This document shows, in pieces, positions 14,917 to 24,670 of a DNA stretch of 38,150 bases. Below the pieces are notes generated by a model that saw only the letters and a program-made list of their open reading frames with translations, was not told the DNA's origin and ran no database searches. The position numbers and the translations under genes were made by a program. Position 1 is the stretch's first letter. Each line of letters opens with the position of its first letter. The DNA is from Deinococcales bacterium. Its GTDB lineage: Bacteria > Deinococcota > Deinococci > Deinococcales > JAAFIG01. The stretch spans positions 1 to 38,150 of the forward strand of contig JANXTZ010000070.1 of the NCBI GenBank assembly GCA_025352125.1, given 5' to 3'.

Positions 14917-16251
14917 TTAAGGTTTCATGCGCGTCAACATGCGCGGGAACGGAATGGCTTCGCGCAAATGCGGGATTCCACAAATCCAAGCGATTGTGCG
15001 CTCGAGTCCCAAACCAAAACCCGAATGCGGCACAGAACCGTATTTTCGCAAATCCAAGTACCAATCGAACGCCTCGAGCGGCAAACCATGCTCGAGAATC
15101 CGAGATTTGAGCAAATCATAATCGTGAATGCGTTCCGAGCCACCGATGATCTCGCCATATCCTTCGGGCGCGATCATGTCGTTGCAGGCGGCAAGTCGCG
15201 CATCATGGGCTTGCGGCTGCATGTAAAACGCCTTGATTGCCGCAGGATAGCTGTGAATCATAACTGGACGGTCGAAGTTAGAACCGACAGTGGTCTCGTG
15301 TGGTGCACCGAAATCCTCACCCCAAGGCACAGGCTCGAGCGTGTCCACACCTTCGGGCAAACTATTGCCCGAGATTTTCTCGGCAATCAGTTTGATCGCG
15401 TCGTCATACGAGATTCTCGGGAAATTCCCGCTCGCGGTTGGCTCGAGTTTGGAGATATCACGCTCGAGCATCTCGAGTTCGGTCTTGCAATTCTCGAGCG
15501 CCCGACCGACCAGATAACTGACAAAATCCTCTTGCAGCCGCATGTTGTCCTGCCAATCGTTAAACGCCACCTCGGGTTCGATCATCCAAAACTCGAGCAA
15601 ATGCCTGCGGGTTTTGCTTTTCTCAGCGCGAAAGGTTGGACCAAAGGTGTAGACCTTGCCATACGCCATTGCGCCCGCCTCGGCGTACAACTGCCCTGAC
15701 TGCGAGAGATAGGCTTTCTCCTCTTCGAACAAGCTGATCTCGAACAGATTGGTCGTGCCCTCGACGGCGGTGGGCATGAAAAACGGCGCGTCAAAACGCA
15801 AGAAACCTCTGGCATGAAAAAAGTCATGAATGGCGCGTTGAATCTCATCCCGAATTCTCGAGATTGCCCAAGGTTTACGGTGTCGCAAATGCAAGTGACG
15901 GTAATCGAGCAAAAACTCCACGCCGTGCTCTTTGGGTGTGATCGGGTATTCCTCGACGGGTGCGGCAAAAACCCGCAATGACTTGACGCCAAGTTCAAAA
16001 CCACCTGGCGCTCGAGCATCCGCACGCACCGTACCCGTGACTGCCAAACTGGTTTCCTGGGTCAAATGCTTGGCAAGCTCGAAATCTTCTTCAGAGACAT
16101 CATTCTTAAAAACTGTAGCCTGAATAAACCCTGTGCCATCACGAAGTTTGAGAAAATGTAACTTGCCTTTAGAGCTTTTGTCCGTCAACCAACCGCGCAC
16201 GGTCACTTCCTGATCCGTGTACTTTGCCACATCCTTGAGATAAATTTGCAT
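14917..16251 (-). CDS. asnS: Asparaginyl-tRNA synthetase
   Basis: A 444-residue class II synthetase charging tRNA-Asn. The ATG at 16251 ([16 protein letters not shown]) is chosen over an upstream in-frame start because the OB-fold begins there and a -10 box ends 7 nt before it. The N-terminal OB anticodon-binding domain includes [27 protein letters not shown]. Motif 2 appears as [27 protein letters not shown] marks AsnRS rather than AspRS. Motif 3 is GFGLGLERT near the end, followed by [12 protein letters not shown]. The compact size and C-terminus resemble the archaeal-type AsnRS/AspRS2 group. Expression should be leaderless. It starts 117 nt after the metK stop but has its own promoter. Confidence 0.93.
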   Translation of the reverse strand: MQIYLKDVAKYTDQEVTVRGWLTDKSSKGKLHFLKLRDGTGFIQATVFKNDVSEEDFELAKHLTQETSLAVTGTVRADARAPGGFELGVKSLRVFAAPVEEYPITPKEHGVEFLLDYRHLHLRHRKPWAISRIRDEIQRAIHDFFHARGFLRFDAPFFMPTAVEGTTNLFEISLFEEEKAYLSQSGQLYAEAGAMAYGKVYTFGPTFRAEKSKTRRHLLEFWMIEPEVAFNDWQDNMRLQEDFVSYLVGRALENCKTELEMLERDISKLEPTASGNFPRISYDDAIKLIAEKISGNSLPEGVDTLEPVPWGEDFGAPHETTVGSNFDRPVMIHSYPAAIKAFYMQPQAHDARLAACNDMIAPEGYGEIIGGSERIHDYDLLKSRILEHGLPLEAFDWYLDLRKYGSVPHSGFGLGLERTIAWICGIPHLREAIPFPRMLTRMKP

Positions 16252-16258
16252 GACCCAG

Positions 16259-16287
16259 ATCATACGGTTCTCGAGGGATTTGGGCAA
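16259..16287 (-). promoter_or_regulatory. asnS leaderless promoter
   Basis: On the minus strand TTGCCC (16282-16287) and TATGAT (16259-16264) are separated by 17 bp. The -10 ends 7 nt before the ATG, so transcription should begin at or next to the start codon; there is no SD. Confidence 0.65.
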
Positions 16288-16302
16288 AGGGCAGGTGAAA
16301 CA

Positions 16303-16360
16303 GGGCGCGGCGCGGCGACCATGCCCGTCAGGTGCGTTTTATGGTCAAGAAGCAGCGCCC
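16303..16360 (-). repeat. Palindromic repeat copy A, after metK
   Basis: A 30-bp block (16317-16346) that is 26/30 identical to copy B at 17691-17720. It begins GACCAT and ends ATGGTC (inner stem) around an 18-nt loop. An outer stem GGGCGC/GCGCCC (16303-16308 with 16355-16360) encloses it. The element begins 9 nt after the metK stop codon. It could be a 3'-UTR RNA structure, a weak terminator or a miniature mobile repeat. The GC-rich outer arm allows other registers. Confidence 0.6.
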
Positions 16361-16368
16361 CTAAAGTT

Positions 16369-17544
16369 TTATTGCTGTAACAAACTGGCTTTATCCGTAT
16401 TCTCCCACGGAAATTCAGACCGTCCAAAATGCCCATAACTGGTTGTCGGTGCGTAAATTGGACGCTCGAGGTTGAGTTCTTCAATAATGTTTAAAGGGCG
16501 TGGGTCAAAATGCTCGAGCAATAAAGCCGCCAGCTTGTCGTCGGTCATTTTGCCCGTGCCAAAACTTTCGACGCGCAACGACACCGGATTTGCTTTGCCA
16601 ATCGCGTAAGCCACCTCGATCATGGCTCGAGACGCCAGACCCGCTGCGACCAGGTTTTTTGCCATGTAACGTGCGTAGTACGCCGCGCTGCGGTCCACCT
16701 TGGTTGGGTCCTTGCCCGAGAACGCGCCGCCACCGTGAGGGATTGCGCCGCCATACGTGTCCACAATAATTTTGCGCCCCGTCAAACCAGAATCCGCACT
16801 CGGACCACCAAAGATAAAACTGCCGCTCGGATTGATGTAAAAATTCGTGTCATCGCTCGAGATGGTATTTGGAATGACCGGACGAATCACGTGCTCAATC
16901 ACATCTTTTTTGATCTGCTCCTGTGAAACTTTTTCGTTGTGTTGCGTGCTGACCACCACCGTCTCGAGCCGCACGGGTTTATCGCCCAGGTACTCGAGCG
17001 TGACCTGAGATTTACCGTCTGGGCGCAAATACGGCAGCGTGCCGTCTTTGCGCAGGTGGGCAAGTCGTGCCGCAATCGCGTGCGCCAACGCGAGGGGCAT
17101 CGGCATCAGTTCGGGAGTCTCATCCGTGGCGTAACCAAACATCAACCCCTGATCGCCCGCACCACGCAAATTCTTTGGGTCGCGGTCGCCATTGCGCCAC
17201 TCCCAGGACTCGTTCACGCCACTGGCAATCTCAGGCGATTGCCCGTTGATGGTGTTCAAAATCGCCACGTTGTGCCCGTCAAAACCAAACTGCGCCTGCG
17301 TGTAGCCAATGCTGACGATTGCGTTCCTGACAACTTTTTGCACGTCCACAAAATCGGCGCTCGAGGTAATCTCTCCCGCCACCAGCACCAAGCCCGTGGT
17401 GCAAAGCGTTTCACACGCCACCCGAGATTTCGGGTCTTGCTCGAGAAACGCATCCAACACAGAATCAGAAATGCGATCTGCGAGTTTGTCGGGGTGACCT
17501 TCGGTGACGGATTCGGACGTGACGAGGCGTTTGATGGTTGACAT
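16369..17544 (-). CDS. metK: S-adenosylmethionine synthetase
   Basis: A 391-residue enzyme forming SAM from methionine and ATP. The hallmark sequences are present: [14 protein letters not shown] near the N-terminus with the ATP-binding His and Mg-binding Asp, [12 protein letters not shown] near residue 115, and [17 protein letters not shown] near 265, the phosphate loop. The ATG follows a good SD (AAGGAG). It lies 228 bp downstream of metH in the same orientation, with a long hairpin and repeat copy B in between. Repeat copy A follows its stop, so metK is bracketed by the two copies. No SAM riboswitch motif is visible directly before metK. Confidence 0.97.
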   Translation of the reverse strand: MSTIKRLVTSESVTEGHPDKLADRISDSVLDAFLEQDPKSRVACETLCTTGLVLVAGEITSSADFVDVQKVVRNAIVSIGYTQAQFGFDGHNVAILNTINGQSPEIASGVNESWEWRNGDRDPKNLRGAGDQGLMFGYATDETPELMPMPLALAHAIAARLAHLRKDGTLPYLRPDGKSQVTLEYLGDKPVRLETVVVSTQHNEKVSQEQIKKDVIEHVIRPVIPNTISSDDTNFYINPSGSFIFGGPSADSGLTGRKIIVDTYGGAIPHGGGAFSGKDPTKVDRSAAYYARYMAKNLVAAGLASRAMIEVAYAIGKANPVSLRVESFGTGKMTDDKLAALLLEHFDPRPLNIIEELNLERPIYAPTTSYGHFGRSEFPWENTDKASLLQQ

Positions 17545-17575
17545 GGGTGCTCCTTGTATTTCCCTCTCATCCCGA

Positions 17576-17599
17576 CCCTTCTCTCCTCGGAGAGAAGGG
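17576..17599 (-). repeat. Long perfect hairpin upstream of metK
   Basis: Arms 17576-17586 and 17589-17599 are 11-bp perfect complements with two bases between, so in practice about 10 bp with a 4-nt loop. No T-run follows on either strand. The CCCTTCTC/GAGAAGGG-rich arms and a CATCCCGA flank resemble REP-like dispersed palindromes seen in many genomes; that comparison is from memory. It sits 31 nt upstream of the metK start. Confidence 0.55.
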
Positions 17600-17678
17600 A
17601 GCGTTGGTGCTTTTTCGTGTGGCTGAAATGGATTCTTGAGATTTTAGGGTTTGTTCTGTGTGGTTTTTTTCGGTATAG

Positions 17679-17736
17679 GGGTGAATCTGCGACCATGCCC
17701 CTTAGCTGCATTTTATGGTCAAAAATGTGTTCACCC
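17679..17736 (-). repeat. Palindromic repeat copy B, after metH
   Basis: Shares the 30-bp GACCAT...ATGGTC block (17691-17720) with copy A. The outer stem is GGGTGAA/TTCACCC (17679-17685 with 17730-17736), different in sequence from copy A but equally complementary. It begins 36 nt after the metH stop in the metH-metK gap. Confidence 0.62.
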
Positions 17737-17772
17737 AGGGCAATTGTTTCGCAAGTTTTGAATTGGAGCTTT

Positions 17773-20700
17773 TTAATCTGCCGCAATGGAATCTCGAGTT
17801 TCCGGGGTGTATGCCAGAATGGGGGAGAGCCAGCGTTCTATTTCCTCAAGTTTCATGTTTTTTCTGGTGGCATAATCCCTGGCTTGATCTTCGCCAATGC
17901 GTCCAACCGCGAAATACTTGCTTTTTGGGTGGGCGAAGTACATCCCCGCAACGCTCGAGGCTGGGGTCATGGCGTTGGATTCGGTGAGTTCCATACCGAT
18001 CTCGTGCGCCTCAAGAATCCTGAAGAGTTCGGGTTTTTCGGTATGGTCTGGTTGGGCGGGGTAGCCTGGTGCTGGGCGAATGCCGACGTAACGCTCTTTA
18101 ATCAAATCCTTGATGCTCAGTGCTTCTTGCGTTGCGTAACCCCAGTATTTGCGGCGCACGTCTTGATGGAGTTTTTCGGCTAAAGCTTCTGCAAGTCGAT
18201 CTGCCAGGGATTTCACCAAGATGGCGTTGTAATCGTCAAACTCGAGTTCGTAATTTTTAGCGAGTTCTTCAGCGCCGTGAATGCTTACGGCAAACAAACC
18301 GCAGTAATCGGTGATGCCTGATCCTCGAGTCGCAATGAAATCTGAAAGCGCATAATTCTCGCCTGGTTGTTCGCGTTGTTGGCGCAACGCGTGAAATCTC
18401 GAGATCACTGTGTCTTGCTCGAGGATTTCAATGTCATCACCGACGGTGTTGGCGGCATACAAACCAAACACCGCCGCTGCTTTCAAACTTTTCTCGAACA
18501 TCAGTTTTTGCAGCATGTTCTGCGCGTCATTCCAGAGGATTTTGGCTTGCGTTCCAAGCGCAGGATCGTCCAGAATGTATGGATAAGCGCCTTTCATTTC
18601 CCAGGCGATAAAGAACGGCGTCCAATCAATAAAATCAATCAGTGTCTCGAGCGGTACATCGCTCAAAACGGTGCGTCCAAGCTTTTTGGGTGTTATGGGG
18701 GAATACTCGAACTTCGGCGCGTTTTTACGGGCATCCTGAAGCGTCAAAAGACGGGTCGTTCTTTCCGCTCGAGCCTCCCGAAGTGCGGTGTACTCTGCCC
18801 GAATTTGACTGGCGAACACTTCATTTTCGCTGCCGAGTAATTTTGAAACCACACCCACCGCTCGAGACGCATCAAGCACGTGAATCACAGGACTCGAGTA
18901 ACCAGGTTCGACCTTGACGGCGGTGTGCGCTTTGCTGGTTGTTGCGCCGCCGATCAGGAGTGGCAGCTTCATGCCGCGTCGTTCCATCTCTTTTGCCACA
19001 AACACCATTTCATCTAAACTTGGTGTTATCAAACCCGAAAGCCCAATCACGTCCACGTTCTTTTCAATTGCTGTATCTAGAATCCGTTCTGCGCTGACCA
19101 TCACGCCCAGATCAATCACCTCATAATTGTTGCAACCCAGCACGACCCCGACAATGTTCTTGCCAATATCGTGAACGTCACCTTTGACGGTTGCCATCAA
19201 AATTCTGCCCGCATGGGACTGCGAATTTCCACCTGCCAGTTTCGCCGCCTCGAGATACGGGGTCAAGTATGCCACCGCTTTTTTCATGACCCGAGCCGAT
19301 TTCACCACCTGCGGCAAAAACATTTTTCCCGCGCCAAACAAGTCCCCGACAATGTTCATGCCGCTCATCAGTGGACCCTCAATCACCTCGAGCGGTTGCG
19401 AAAATGAAACTCGAGCCTCTTCGGTGTCCGCGTCAATAAATTCGGTGATGCCATGCACCAGCGCGTGCTCGAGGCGTTCGGTCACACTCGAGTTTCGCCA
19501 CGCCGCCTCTTCGGCGGGTGTTTTCTTGATGCCCTTGTACCGATCTGCCAGCGTGACAAGACGCTCGGTGGCATCCTCGCGGCGGTTCAAAATCACATCT
19601 TCGACATGCTCGAGCAGCTCTGGTTCGATGTCGCTGTACACCGCCAGCATTCCCGCGTTGACGATGCCCATGTCAAGCCCAGCTTGAATCGCGTGAAACA
19701 AGAAAACCGCGTGCATGGCTTCGCGGACGTGGTTGTTGCCGCGAAACGAAAACGAGACATTGCTGATGCCGCCCGATACCAGCGCCCCAGGCAAATTCTG
19801 CTTGATCCAGCGCGTGCTTTCAATAAAATCCCTGGCATAATCATTGTGCTCTTCGATGCCCGTGGCAACCGTCAAAACGTTCGGGTCAAAAATAATGTCC
19901 TGCGGATTCCAAGCCAGTTCCTCAACCAGAATCTTGTACGCCCTCGAGCAAATCTCAATTCGTCGCGCCAGAGAATCCGCTTGACCAGTTTCATCGAACG
20001 CCATGACCACCGCCGCCGCGCCGTAACGCCGCACGGCTCGAGCTTGCCGCCTAAATTCATCCTCACCAGCTTTAAGAGAAATTGAATTGACAATCGATTT
20101 GCCTTGCACCACCTTTAACCCAGCCTCGAGCACACTCCACTTGCTCGAGTCAATCATGAACGGCACTTTGGCGATTTCGGGTTCTGAACCTGCCAGATTC
20201 AGAAAATGCACCATTGTCGCCTCGGAATCGAGCATTCCCTCGTCCATGTTGACATCGACGACTTGCGCCCCGTTCTCGACTTGTTGCCGCGCTATCGCAA
20301 TGCCCGCCTCGTAATCGCCCGCCAGAATCGCCTTGCTAAACTTAGGGCTTCCCGTGATGTTCGCCCGTTCGCCCACATTCACAAAATTCGTCTCACCCGA
20401 GATTTTGAGAGGCTCGAGACCCGCAAAAGTTGGTAATATTGAACGCTTCACTGGCACTCGAGGTTTGACTCCCGCCACCGCATCCGCAATCGCTTTGATG
20501 TGTGCTGGAGTCGAACCGCAGCAACCACCGACAATGTTCAACAAGCCCTCCCGCGCAAAATCTCCCAGAACTCGAGCCATAAATTCTGGCGTGTCATCGT
20601 ACTCACCAAAGGCATTTGGCAATCCCGCGTTCGGGTGACAAGACACAAATTCGGGCGCAATGCTCGAGAGGGTACGCAAATACTCGCGGAACATTTCCGC

Positions 20701-21438
20701 CCCGAGCGCACAATTCAAACCCACCGACAAGACGTTCGCGTGAGAGGTTGACACGTAAAACGCTTCCGTCGTCTGCCCCGACAACGTGCGCCCCGACTGA
20801 TCCGTAATTGTGCCAGAAAGCATGATCGGAACTCGAGTCTCGAGTTTTTCAAAAACATTTTCGGCAGCGTACAACGCGGCTTTGGCGTTCAGGGTATCGA
20901 ACACCGTTTCAATCAATAGCAAATCAACGCCGCCCTCGAGCAACGCCGTCACTTCCTCCTCATACGTTTCTACAAGATCATCGAACGTCACCGCCCGAAA
21001 CGCCGCATCCTCCACCTTCGGGCTGATACTTGCCGTGCGATTTGTAGGACCAATCGAACCCGCCACAAAACGCGGTTTGTGCGGCTCGAGCGCCGTGAAT
21101 TCATCTGCCGCCTGCCGTGCCAACCTTGCACCCTCGAGGTTGATGGCATACGCGAAATCTTGCATCTCGTAATCCGCCTGCGCGATTCGCGTGGCGCTGA
21201 ACGTGTTCGTGCTGATGATGTCTGCCCCCGCCGCCAGGTACTTTCGGGCAATCTCGAGCGGAATGTCAGGACGGGTGATGTTGAGAAGATCGTTGTTGCC
21301 AAAAAGGTTAAACGGTGTCGGGAAACTCGGGTGGCGAAAGTCTTTTTCGTGCAAGTTGTACGATTGAATCATCGTACCCCACGCGCCATCCAGCACCAAA
21401 ATTCGCTCGAGTAGGAGTTTTTCAATTAAGGTAGTCAT
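17773..21438 (-). CDS. metH: Cobalamin-dependent methionine synthase
   Basis: A 1221-residue enzyme transferring a methyl group from methyl-tetrahydrofolate to homocysteine through cobalamin. All four modules are present. The homocysteine domain (about 1-325) has Zn ligands Cys243, Cys306 and Cys307 (GGCCGSTP). The pterin domain (about 345-620) includes [14 protein letters not shown] and [13 protein letters not shown]. The cobalamin cap and Rossmann domain (about 650-890) carry the axial-His motif [10 protein letters not shown]. The activation domain (about 900-1221) carries the [12 protein letters not shown] signature for SAM. Length is normal. Its start overlaps the end of the preceding 187-aa gene by 17 bp, giving translational coupling. 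It lies downstream of metF and upstream of metK. Confidence 0.97.
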   Translation of the reverse strand: MTTLIEKLLLERILVLDGAWGTMIQSYNLHEKDFRHPSFPTPFNLFGNNDLLNITRPDIPLEIARKYLAAGADIISTNTFSATRIAQADYEMQDFAYAINLEGARLARQAADEFTALEPHKPRFVAGSIGPTNRTASISPKVEDAAFRAVTFDDLVETYEEEVTALLEGGVDLLLIETVFDTLNAKAALYAAENVFEKLETRVPIMLSGTITDQSGRTLSGQTTEAFYVSTSHANVLSVGLNCALGAEMFREYLRTLSSIAPEFVSCHPNAGLPNAFGEYDDTPEFMARVLGDFAREGLLNIVGGCCGSTPAHIKAIADAVAGVKPRVPVKRSILPTFAGLEPLKISGETNFVNVGERANITGSPKFSKAILAGDYEAGIAIARQQVENGAQVVDVNMDEGMLDSEATMVHFLNLAGSEPEIAKVPFMIDSSKWSVLEAGLKVVQGKSIVNSISLKAGEDEFRRQARAVRRYGAAAVVMAFDETGQADSLARRIEICSRAYKILVEELAWNPQDIIFDPNVLTVATGIEEHNDYARDFIESTRWIKQNLPGALVSGGISNVSFSFRGNNHVREAMHAVFLFHAIQAGLDMGIVNAGMLAVYSDIEPELLEHVEDVILNRREDATERLVTLADRYKGIKKTPAEEAAWRNSSVTERLEHALVHGITEFIDADTEEARVSFSQPLEVIEGPLMSGMNIVGDLFGAGKMFLPQVVKSARVMKKAVAYLTPYLEAAKLAGGNSQSHAGRILMATVKGDVHDIGKNIVGVVLGCNNYEVIDLGVMVSAERILDTAIEKNVDVIGLSGLITPSLDEMVFVAKEMERRGMKLPLLIGGATTSKAHTAVKVEPGYSSPVIHVLDASRAVGVVSKLLGSENEVFASQIRAEYTALREARAERTTRLLTLQDARKNAPKFEYSPITPKKLGRTVLSDVPLETLIDFIDWTPFFIAWEMKGAYPYILDDPALGTQAKILWNDAQNMLQKLMFEKSLKAAAVFGLYAANTVGDDIEILEQDTVISRFHALRQQREQPGENYALSDFIATRGSGITDYCGLFAVSIHGAEELAKNYELEFDDYNAILVKSLADRLAEALAEKLHQDVRRKYWGYATQEALSIKDLIKERYVGIRPAPGYPAQPDHTEKPELFRILEAHEIGMELTESNAMTPASSVAGMYFAHPKSKYFAVGRIGEDQARDYATRKNMKLEEIERWLSPILAYTPETRDSIAAD

Positions 21439-21985
21439 GATATTTTCTCGGATTCTTTTGGTTGAACAACTTCCGAAGTTCGCCTTCTTTTAGCCAGTAA
21501 ATACATTCTTCTGGATTAACGTATATTCCATAGTCAATAATTGGAACAAATTCATTAGGAATCCAAGATAACAACATATCTCTCGATGCTGGAATTTCTG
21601 GAACTAAATAAGCAAACCAAGTATCCCAAGGTGGTGTATTGTCATCATCAAAAAACCCATTGGTTGCAGTGCACGCTGCACCGTCAACTAGACTTATATC
21701 AACCTCGAAAACCAAGATTCTTCCAAGTGATAAGTCGGTTGTTTCAACATTCCGATTATTTAAACTATTAAATAAAATTGCACGTCTAAAATTTGCTACT
21801 CGCTCGAAGATTGTATTTTTTTGGATGTGGTTCTGTGCCCAAACTATTTGGATTGTTGGTTGTAATTCTTTCGATCTAAAGCAGGTTTCTGGTTTTGTAA
21901 TATCAACTCGAGATTCACACCATGCAATAGTTTCAGAAAGTCTTTGATAAATTGTTTGAATTTCAAGATTGCTTAGATTTCCCAT
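21422..21985 (-). CDS. Hypothetical protein between uma2-like gene and metH
   Basis: A 187-residue protein I do not recognise, with no signal peptide or membrane segment. ATG at 21985 is preferred, 2 nt after the preceding stop; in-frame GTGs up to 21997 are possible and would overlap the Uma2 gene. Aromatic and acidic patches include [43 protein letters not shown] and NPEECIYWL. The layout (two acid/Trp-rich segments, about 190 residues) recalls bacterial SUKH/immunity-type proteins only loosely; no function is assigned. The gene is more AT-rich than its neighbours and has a single CTCGAG, which points to acquisition. Confidence 0.6.
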   Translation of the reverse strand: MGNLSNLEIQTIYQRLSETIAWCESRVDITKPETCFRSKELQPTIQIVWAQNHIQKNTIFERVANFRRAILFNSLNNRNVETTDLSLGRILVFEVDISLVDGAACTATNGFFDDDNTPPWDTWFAYLVPEIPASRDMLLSWIPNEFVPIIDYGIYVNPEECIYWLKEGELRKLFNQKNPRKYHDYLN

Positions 21986-21987
21986 GT

Positions 21988-22566
21988 TCACCACCACTCG
22001 AGCAGCAGGTCAGGGAACTCGAGCAGTGCGACTTTCTCCCCAATTTTGTACACGTGCTTGCTGGCGTATTCGGTGTCAAAAGGTTCGCGGTACACCTCGA
22101 GTAAATTCTTGTTTAAATTCAATATCCAAACTTCAGGAATTGCATTTCGGGCGTAAGCCTCGAGTTTTACGCCTTGATCTCGAATCAGGGTTGTGTCTGA
22201 AACTTCGATGACCAATAGCGCATCTCGAGATTCTACATTTCGATTGTCGTATTCCTCGGCAGGAAGTCGGAGCAATGCAATGTCAGGTTCGACAAAATCT
22301 GGTGGCGGTGACAGCAAAATCATTGGCAGTTGTGGTGAAATATAGGCAACATTGTCAAGTAGTTGTCCGAATCTCCTGTTGAGTTTGCGTACTGCCTGTG
22401 CATGAGGTGGTTTCTGCATGGCTTTGACCGTAATCTCCCCGTTCAAAAGCTCGACTCGAGCGTCTCCGAACACGCCTTCATCGCTCATCTTCTCGAATTG
22501 CTCGAGCGTGAACTTGTAAGGACCTTCCACAAGTTGCGTTGCGGGTTTTTCAGCGAAAGCAGTCAT
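21988..22566 (-). CDS. Uma2-family (DUF820) putative endonuclease
   Basis: A 192-residue member of the Uma2 family, a PD-(D/E)XK nuclease-like fold of unclear biological role. Family features are YKFTLEQFEKMSDEGVFGDARVELLNGEI at the N-terminus, HAQAVRKLNRRF, FVEPDIALLR (catalytic Asp), ALLVIEVSDTTLIRDQGVKLEAYARNAIPEVWILN (catalytic Glu, then the usual Lys position), and a final LLLEWW. It lies 30 bp after metF and directly before the 187-aa gene. TAAACT ends 6 nt before its ATG, so it has its own leaderless promoter within the metF-metH gap. Confidence 0.85.
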   Translation of the reverse strand: MTAFAEKPATQLVEGPYKFTLEQFEKMSDEGVFGDARVELLNGEITVKAMQKPPHAQAVRKLNRRFGQLLDNVAYISPQLPMILLSPPPDFVEPDIALLRLPAEEYDNRNVESRDALLVIEVSDTTLIRDQGVKLEAYARNAIPEVWILNLNKNLLEVYREPFDTEYASKHVYKIGEKVALLEFPDLLLEWW

Positions 22567-22572
22567 AAGAAA

Positions 22573-22600
22573 AGTTTAGCCCTCCTTCACCAACCTTCAA
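22573..22600 (-). promoter_or_regulatory. Leaderless promoter of the Uma2-like gene
   Basis: On the minus strand TTGAAG (22595-22600), a 16-bp spacer and TAAACT (22573-22578), with the ATG 6 nt later. It may let the downstream metH be expressed independently of the riboswitch before metF. Confidence 0.6.
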
Positions 22601-23454
22601 GCTCGAGGCACACCAAGCACTTCTGAAACCACTTTAGGTCGTCCGAGCGGGTACAAATGCACTCCCGCCACGCCCAATTCACGAAGCTCGAGAATGTTGC
22701 GCTGCGCCCATTCAATGCCTGCAATACGTCCTCTGGCTCTCAAATCGTCCATGAGCGCATCAGGAATCTGCGTCCATTTGCCAACGCGTTCTGCCATCTC
22801 GAGGCTGCGAACGGGCAGGATGCCGTACAAGACTGGTATTGGGGGTTTGCCACCGAAAGCGTTCTGAAAGTTTTCGACGGTTTGCATGTCAAACACGGGT
22901 TGGGTTTGGGCAAAGTGAGCACCCGATTCTATTTTCTCGAGGAAACGGTTTTTTTCACGCTCGAGGTCGTTCGTGCCTGGGTTCGCGGCGACGGCAATGT
23001 GCAAATCCGTGCCGCCCTCGAGTTCGCGTCCGGTCAGGGCATGACCCGTGTTCAGGTTTTTCACCAGTTTTGCCAGTCCCACCGCATCAAGTTCAAACAC
23101 GCCTTTGGCGGTTGGGTGGTCGCCGCGTTCGGGCGAATCGCCGTTTAAAACCAGTACGTTTTTTAAGCCCAGCGCATGAGCGCCCAGCAGTTCGGCTTGA
23201 AGTCCTAAAACATTTCGGTCACGGCAGGTAAAATGCGCGATCACCTCGAGGTCGGTCTGGGTTTGCACCAAATGCGCTGCCACAAGCGGGGTCATTCGCA
23301 AATTGGCTTGCGGACTGTCGGAAATGTTGACCGCATCCACCAACTGCTGCAAGGCTCGAGCCTCGGCAAGTGTCGCGTCTGGGTTGCTGCCGCGCGGCGG
23401 GTCGAGTTCGGCGGTAATGACGAATTGATACCCAAGTTTTTCTTTTAAAGTCAC
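22597..23454 (-). CDS. metF: Methylenetetrahydrofolate reductase
   Basis: A 285-residue FAD-dependent TIM-barrel enzyme reducing methylene-THF to methyl-THF, the methyl donor used by MetH. Family motifs are ITAELDPPRGSN near the N-terminus, the catalytic Glu being in that strand, DAVNISDSPQANLRM, AHFTCRDRN, NVLVLNGDSPERGD (flavin-binding), and FAQTQPVFD. Size matches the short bacterial form. Start is GTG; its SD (GGAAAGGG, 7 nt upstream) is also the 3' arm of the riboswitch hairpin. It heads a minus-strand series metF, uma2-like, unknown, metH, metK. Confidence 0.95.
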   Translation of the reverse strand: MTLKEKLGYQFVITAELDPPRGSNPDATLAEARALQQLVDAVNISDSPQANLRMTPLVAAHLVQTQTDLEVIAHFTCRDRNVLGLQAELLGAHALGLKNVLVLNGDSPERGDHPTAKGVFELDAVGLAKLVKNLNTGHALTGRELEGGTDLHIAVAANPGTNDLEREKNRFLEKIESGAHFAQTQPVFDMQTVENFQNAFGGKPPIPVLYGILPVRSLEMAERVGKWTQIPDALMDDLRARGRIAGIEWAQRNILELRELGVAGVHLYPLGRPKVVSEVLGVPRA

Positions 23455-23514
23455 GAAAAAACCCTTTCCATAGTAGACGGAAGGGAGTCTCGAGAGACTT
23501 GGTTTACACCCTTC
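23455..23514 (-). promoter_or_regulatory. Riboswitch expression platform: terminator/SD sequestor
   Basis: Minus-strand arm CCCTTCC (23479-23485) can pair with GGAAAGGG (23462-23469), which is followed by six T residues and then the GTG of metF. That hairpin is both an intrinsic terminator and a mask over the SD. The competing partner of CCCTTCC is GGAAGGG (23509-23515), which adjoins the 3' strand of aptamer P1; adjacent AGAT of P1 can extend the pairing with GTCT. SAM binding should hold P1 and favour the OFF hairpin. A local AGTCT/AGACT stem lies between. Confidence 0.65.
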
Positions 23515-23627
23515 CTTATCTGCCCGCGTTTTTCTTCGCGGCTGGATTTAGCACCTGGACATGACGGGGTAAGTCATCTGGTTGCTGCGGTTTCTCAGGG
23601 TCAGTCCCTCCACCGCTCTAGATAAGC
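23515..23627 (-). ncRNA. SAM-I (S-box) riboswitch aptamer
   Basis: Read on the minus strand the element has the S-box core in order. It starts CTTATCT-AGAGCGGTGGAGGGACTG, then CCCTGAGAAACCGCAGCAACC. Next come a P3/P4 region ending CAGGTGCTAAATCCAGC, and closing AGATAAG, which pairs with the opening CTTATCT to form P1. The invariant segments (AGAG, GAGGGAC, GAAACC, GCAACC, GGTGCTAA-TCC) are present. It lies directly upstream of metF, where SAM should lower expression. Confidence 0.95.
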
Positions 23628-23652
23628 AACTCGAGAAACTCGAGCTGAAAGA

Positions 23653-23682
23653 AGTTTAAGGTTAACAGATAAGTTCTGTCAA
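23653..23682 (-). promoter_or_regulatory. Promoter of the SAM riboswitch/metF transcript
   Basis: A consensus -35 TTGACA (minus strand, 23677-23682), an 18-bp spacer and -10 TAAACT (23653-23658). Transcription would begin near 23646, about 20 nt before the aptamer. Confidence 0.75.
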
Positions 23683-23696
23683 CCAATTTCAAGTTC

Positions 23697-23726
23697 AAAA
23701 AAACCGAACCGTCAAACCACGGTTCG
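23697..23726 (-). terminator. Intrinsic terminator of the 303-aa secreted protein gene
   Basis: Minus-strand stem CGAACCGT/ACGGTTCG (8 bp; 23719-23726 with 23705-23712), loop GGTTTG, then a run of seven T residues. It isolates the gene from the metF promoter 15 bp further on. Confidence 0.85.
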
Positions 23727-23751
23727 ATTCTGAAATGGTTTCTCGAGCTTT

Positions 23752-24663
23752 TTACGGTTGCAATTCGGTAATTGTTTCGGTGGTTGAAGTGAATCCAAGC
23801 TTGACCGTGACTTTGACACCCGCAAAAGTCGTCAAGTACGAAATCGTGCTGGTGCTGGTGGTTGTGCCGCTCGAGCGTTCCAGGCGACCATCGGGCAGGT
23901 AGCTGTCTTCGCTGCTGGTCTTGGCGGGGTCAAAGTTATACGTAAAATCGTTTTTACGCACGGTTTTGGCGTAAGTATAGCTGCCAATGGTGGCGTTGGT
24001 TTTGAAAACGTATTGTTCTTTGTCGCCGCGCCCTTTGAAGGTGCGGCTCGAGTTTACTTTGATGCTCAACGCAGGTTTTTTTGCGTCGTAACTGACATTG
24101 CGGTCATAGCTGCTCGAGCCGATCAGGGCGGCTTCGGTCAGTGGCAACCCGTACAGTTGTTGAAATCGTGCCAGTTCGGCATTTTTGGCATTGGTGCTTT
24201 GGTTTTTGATGGCATTTAAGGTGTCTGGCGTCAACCCTTTGGTGTCATATGCAAAATCGCTCACACTGACTTTTCCACCGGTTTGGTACGTGCGATTAAA
24301 CGACCATTTGGAGGTTTGCTTGCTGGGTTTTTGACCGTTGTTGACTGTGGTGGTGGTGCTGGTCACGTTGACAGCGACGGTACTCGAGGCGTCTTTGATG
24401 CCCACCACTTTTTCGGTGATCACGTTGCGCGTGGCGCTGACACTTGTGCCCAAGCCTCTTTTCAGGCTTTGCTCAAGTTTGACTGGCACTTTCTTGCCTG
24501 TTTGTGCGACCAGCACAGGCTCGAGCGGTACGGTCTTGGTCGAGATTTTTTGCACGTAAGTCGAGGTGGTATTGACTGGTGCGTTAAAGGTTAGGGTTGT
24601 TTGGGCGAAAGCTTGGCTCATCAAAACAGCAAAGCTGGCAGTCAAGATTAAGGATTTCTTCAT
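23752..24663 (-). CDS. Secreted Ser/Thr-rich protein, unknown function
   Basis: A 303-residue exported protein with a clean signal peptide (MKKSLILTASFAVLMSQAFAQ). The mature part is rich in Thr, Ser, Val and Lys with many short beta strands (VAVNVTSTTTTVNNG, WSFNRTYQTGG, FAGVKVTVKLGFTSTTET). It has no cysteine and no further membrane segment, so it probably folds as a periplasmic or outer-envelope beta structure. I do not recognise the family. It is a monocistron: leaderless start (TAAACT 7 nt before ATG) and its own strong terminator. Confidence 0.75.
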   Translation of the reverse strand: MKKSLILTASFAVLMSQAFAQTTLTFNAPVNTTSTYVQKISTKTVPLEPVLVAQTGKKVPVKLEQSLKRGLGTSVSATRNVITEKVVGIKDASSTVAVNVTSTTTTVNNGQKPSKQTSKWSFNRTYQTGGKVSVSDFAYDTKGLTPDTLNAIKNQSTNAKNAELARFQQLYGLPLTEAALIGSSSYDRNVSYDAKKPALSIKVNSSRTFKGRGDKEQYVFKTNATIGSYTYAKTVRKNDFTYNFDPAKTSSEDSYLPDGRLERSSGTTTSTSTISYLTTFAGVKVTVKLGFTSTTETITELQP

Positions 24664-24670
24664 CCCTTAC

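Noticed and set aside
14758..15699. A 313-codon open frame on the plus strand opposite asnS
   Set aside because: Shadow of asnS; low-complexity Arg/Gln-rich translation and no start signal.
17679..17736. SAM riboswitch before metK
   Set aside because: The element lacks the SAM-I, SAM-II and SAM-III core motifs that I can recall and an equal copy follows metK, so it is reported as an unknown repeat.
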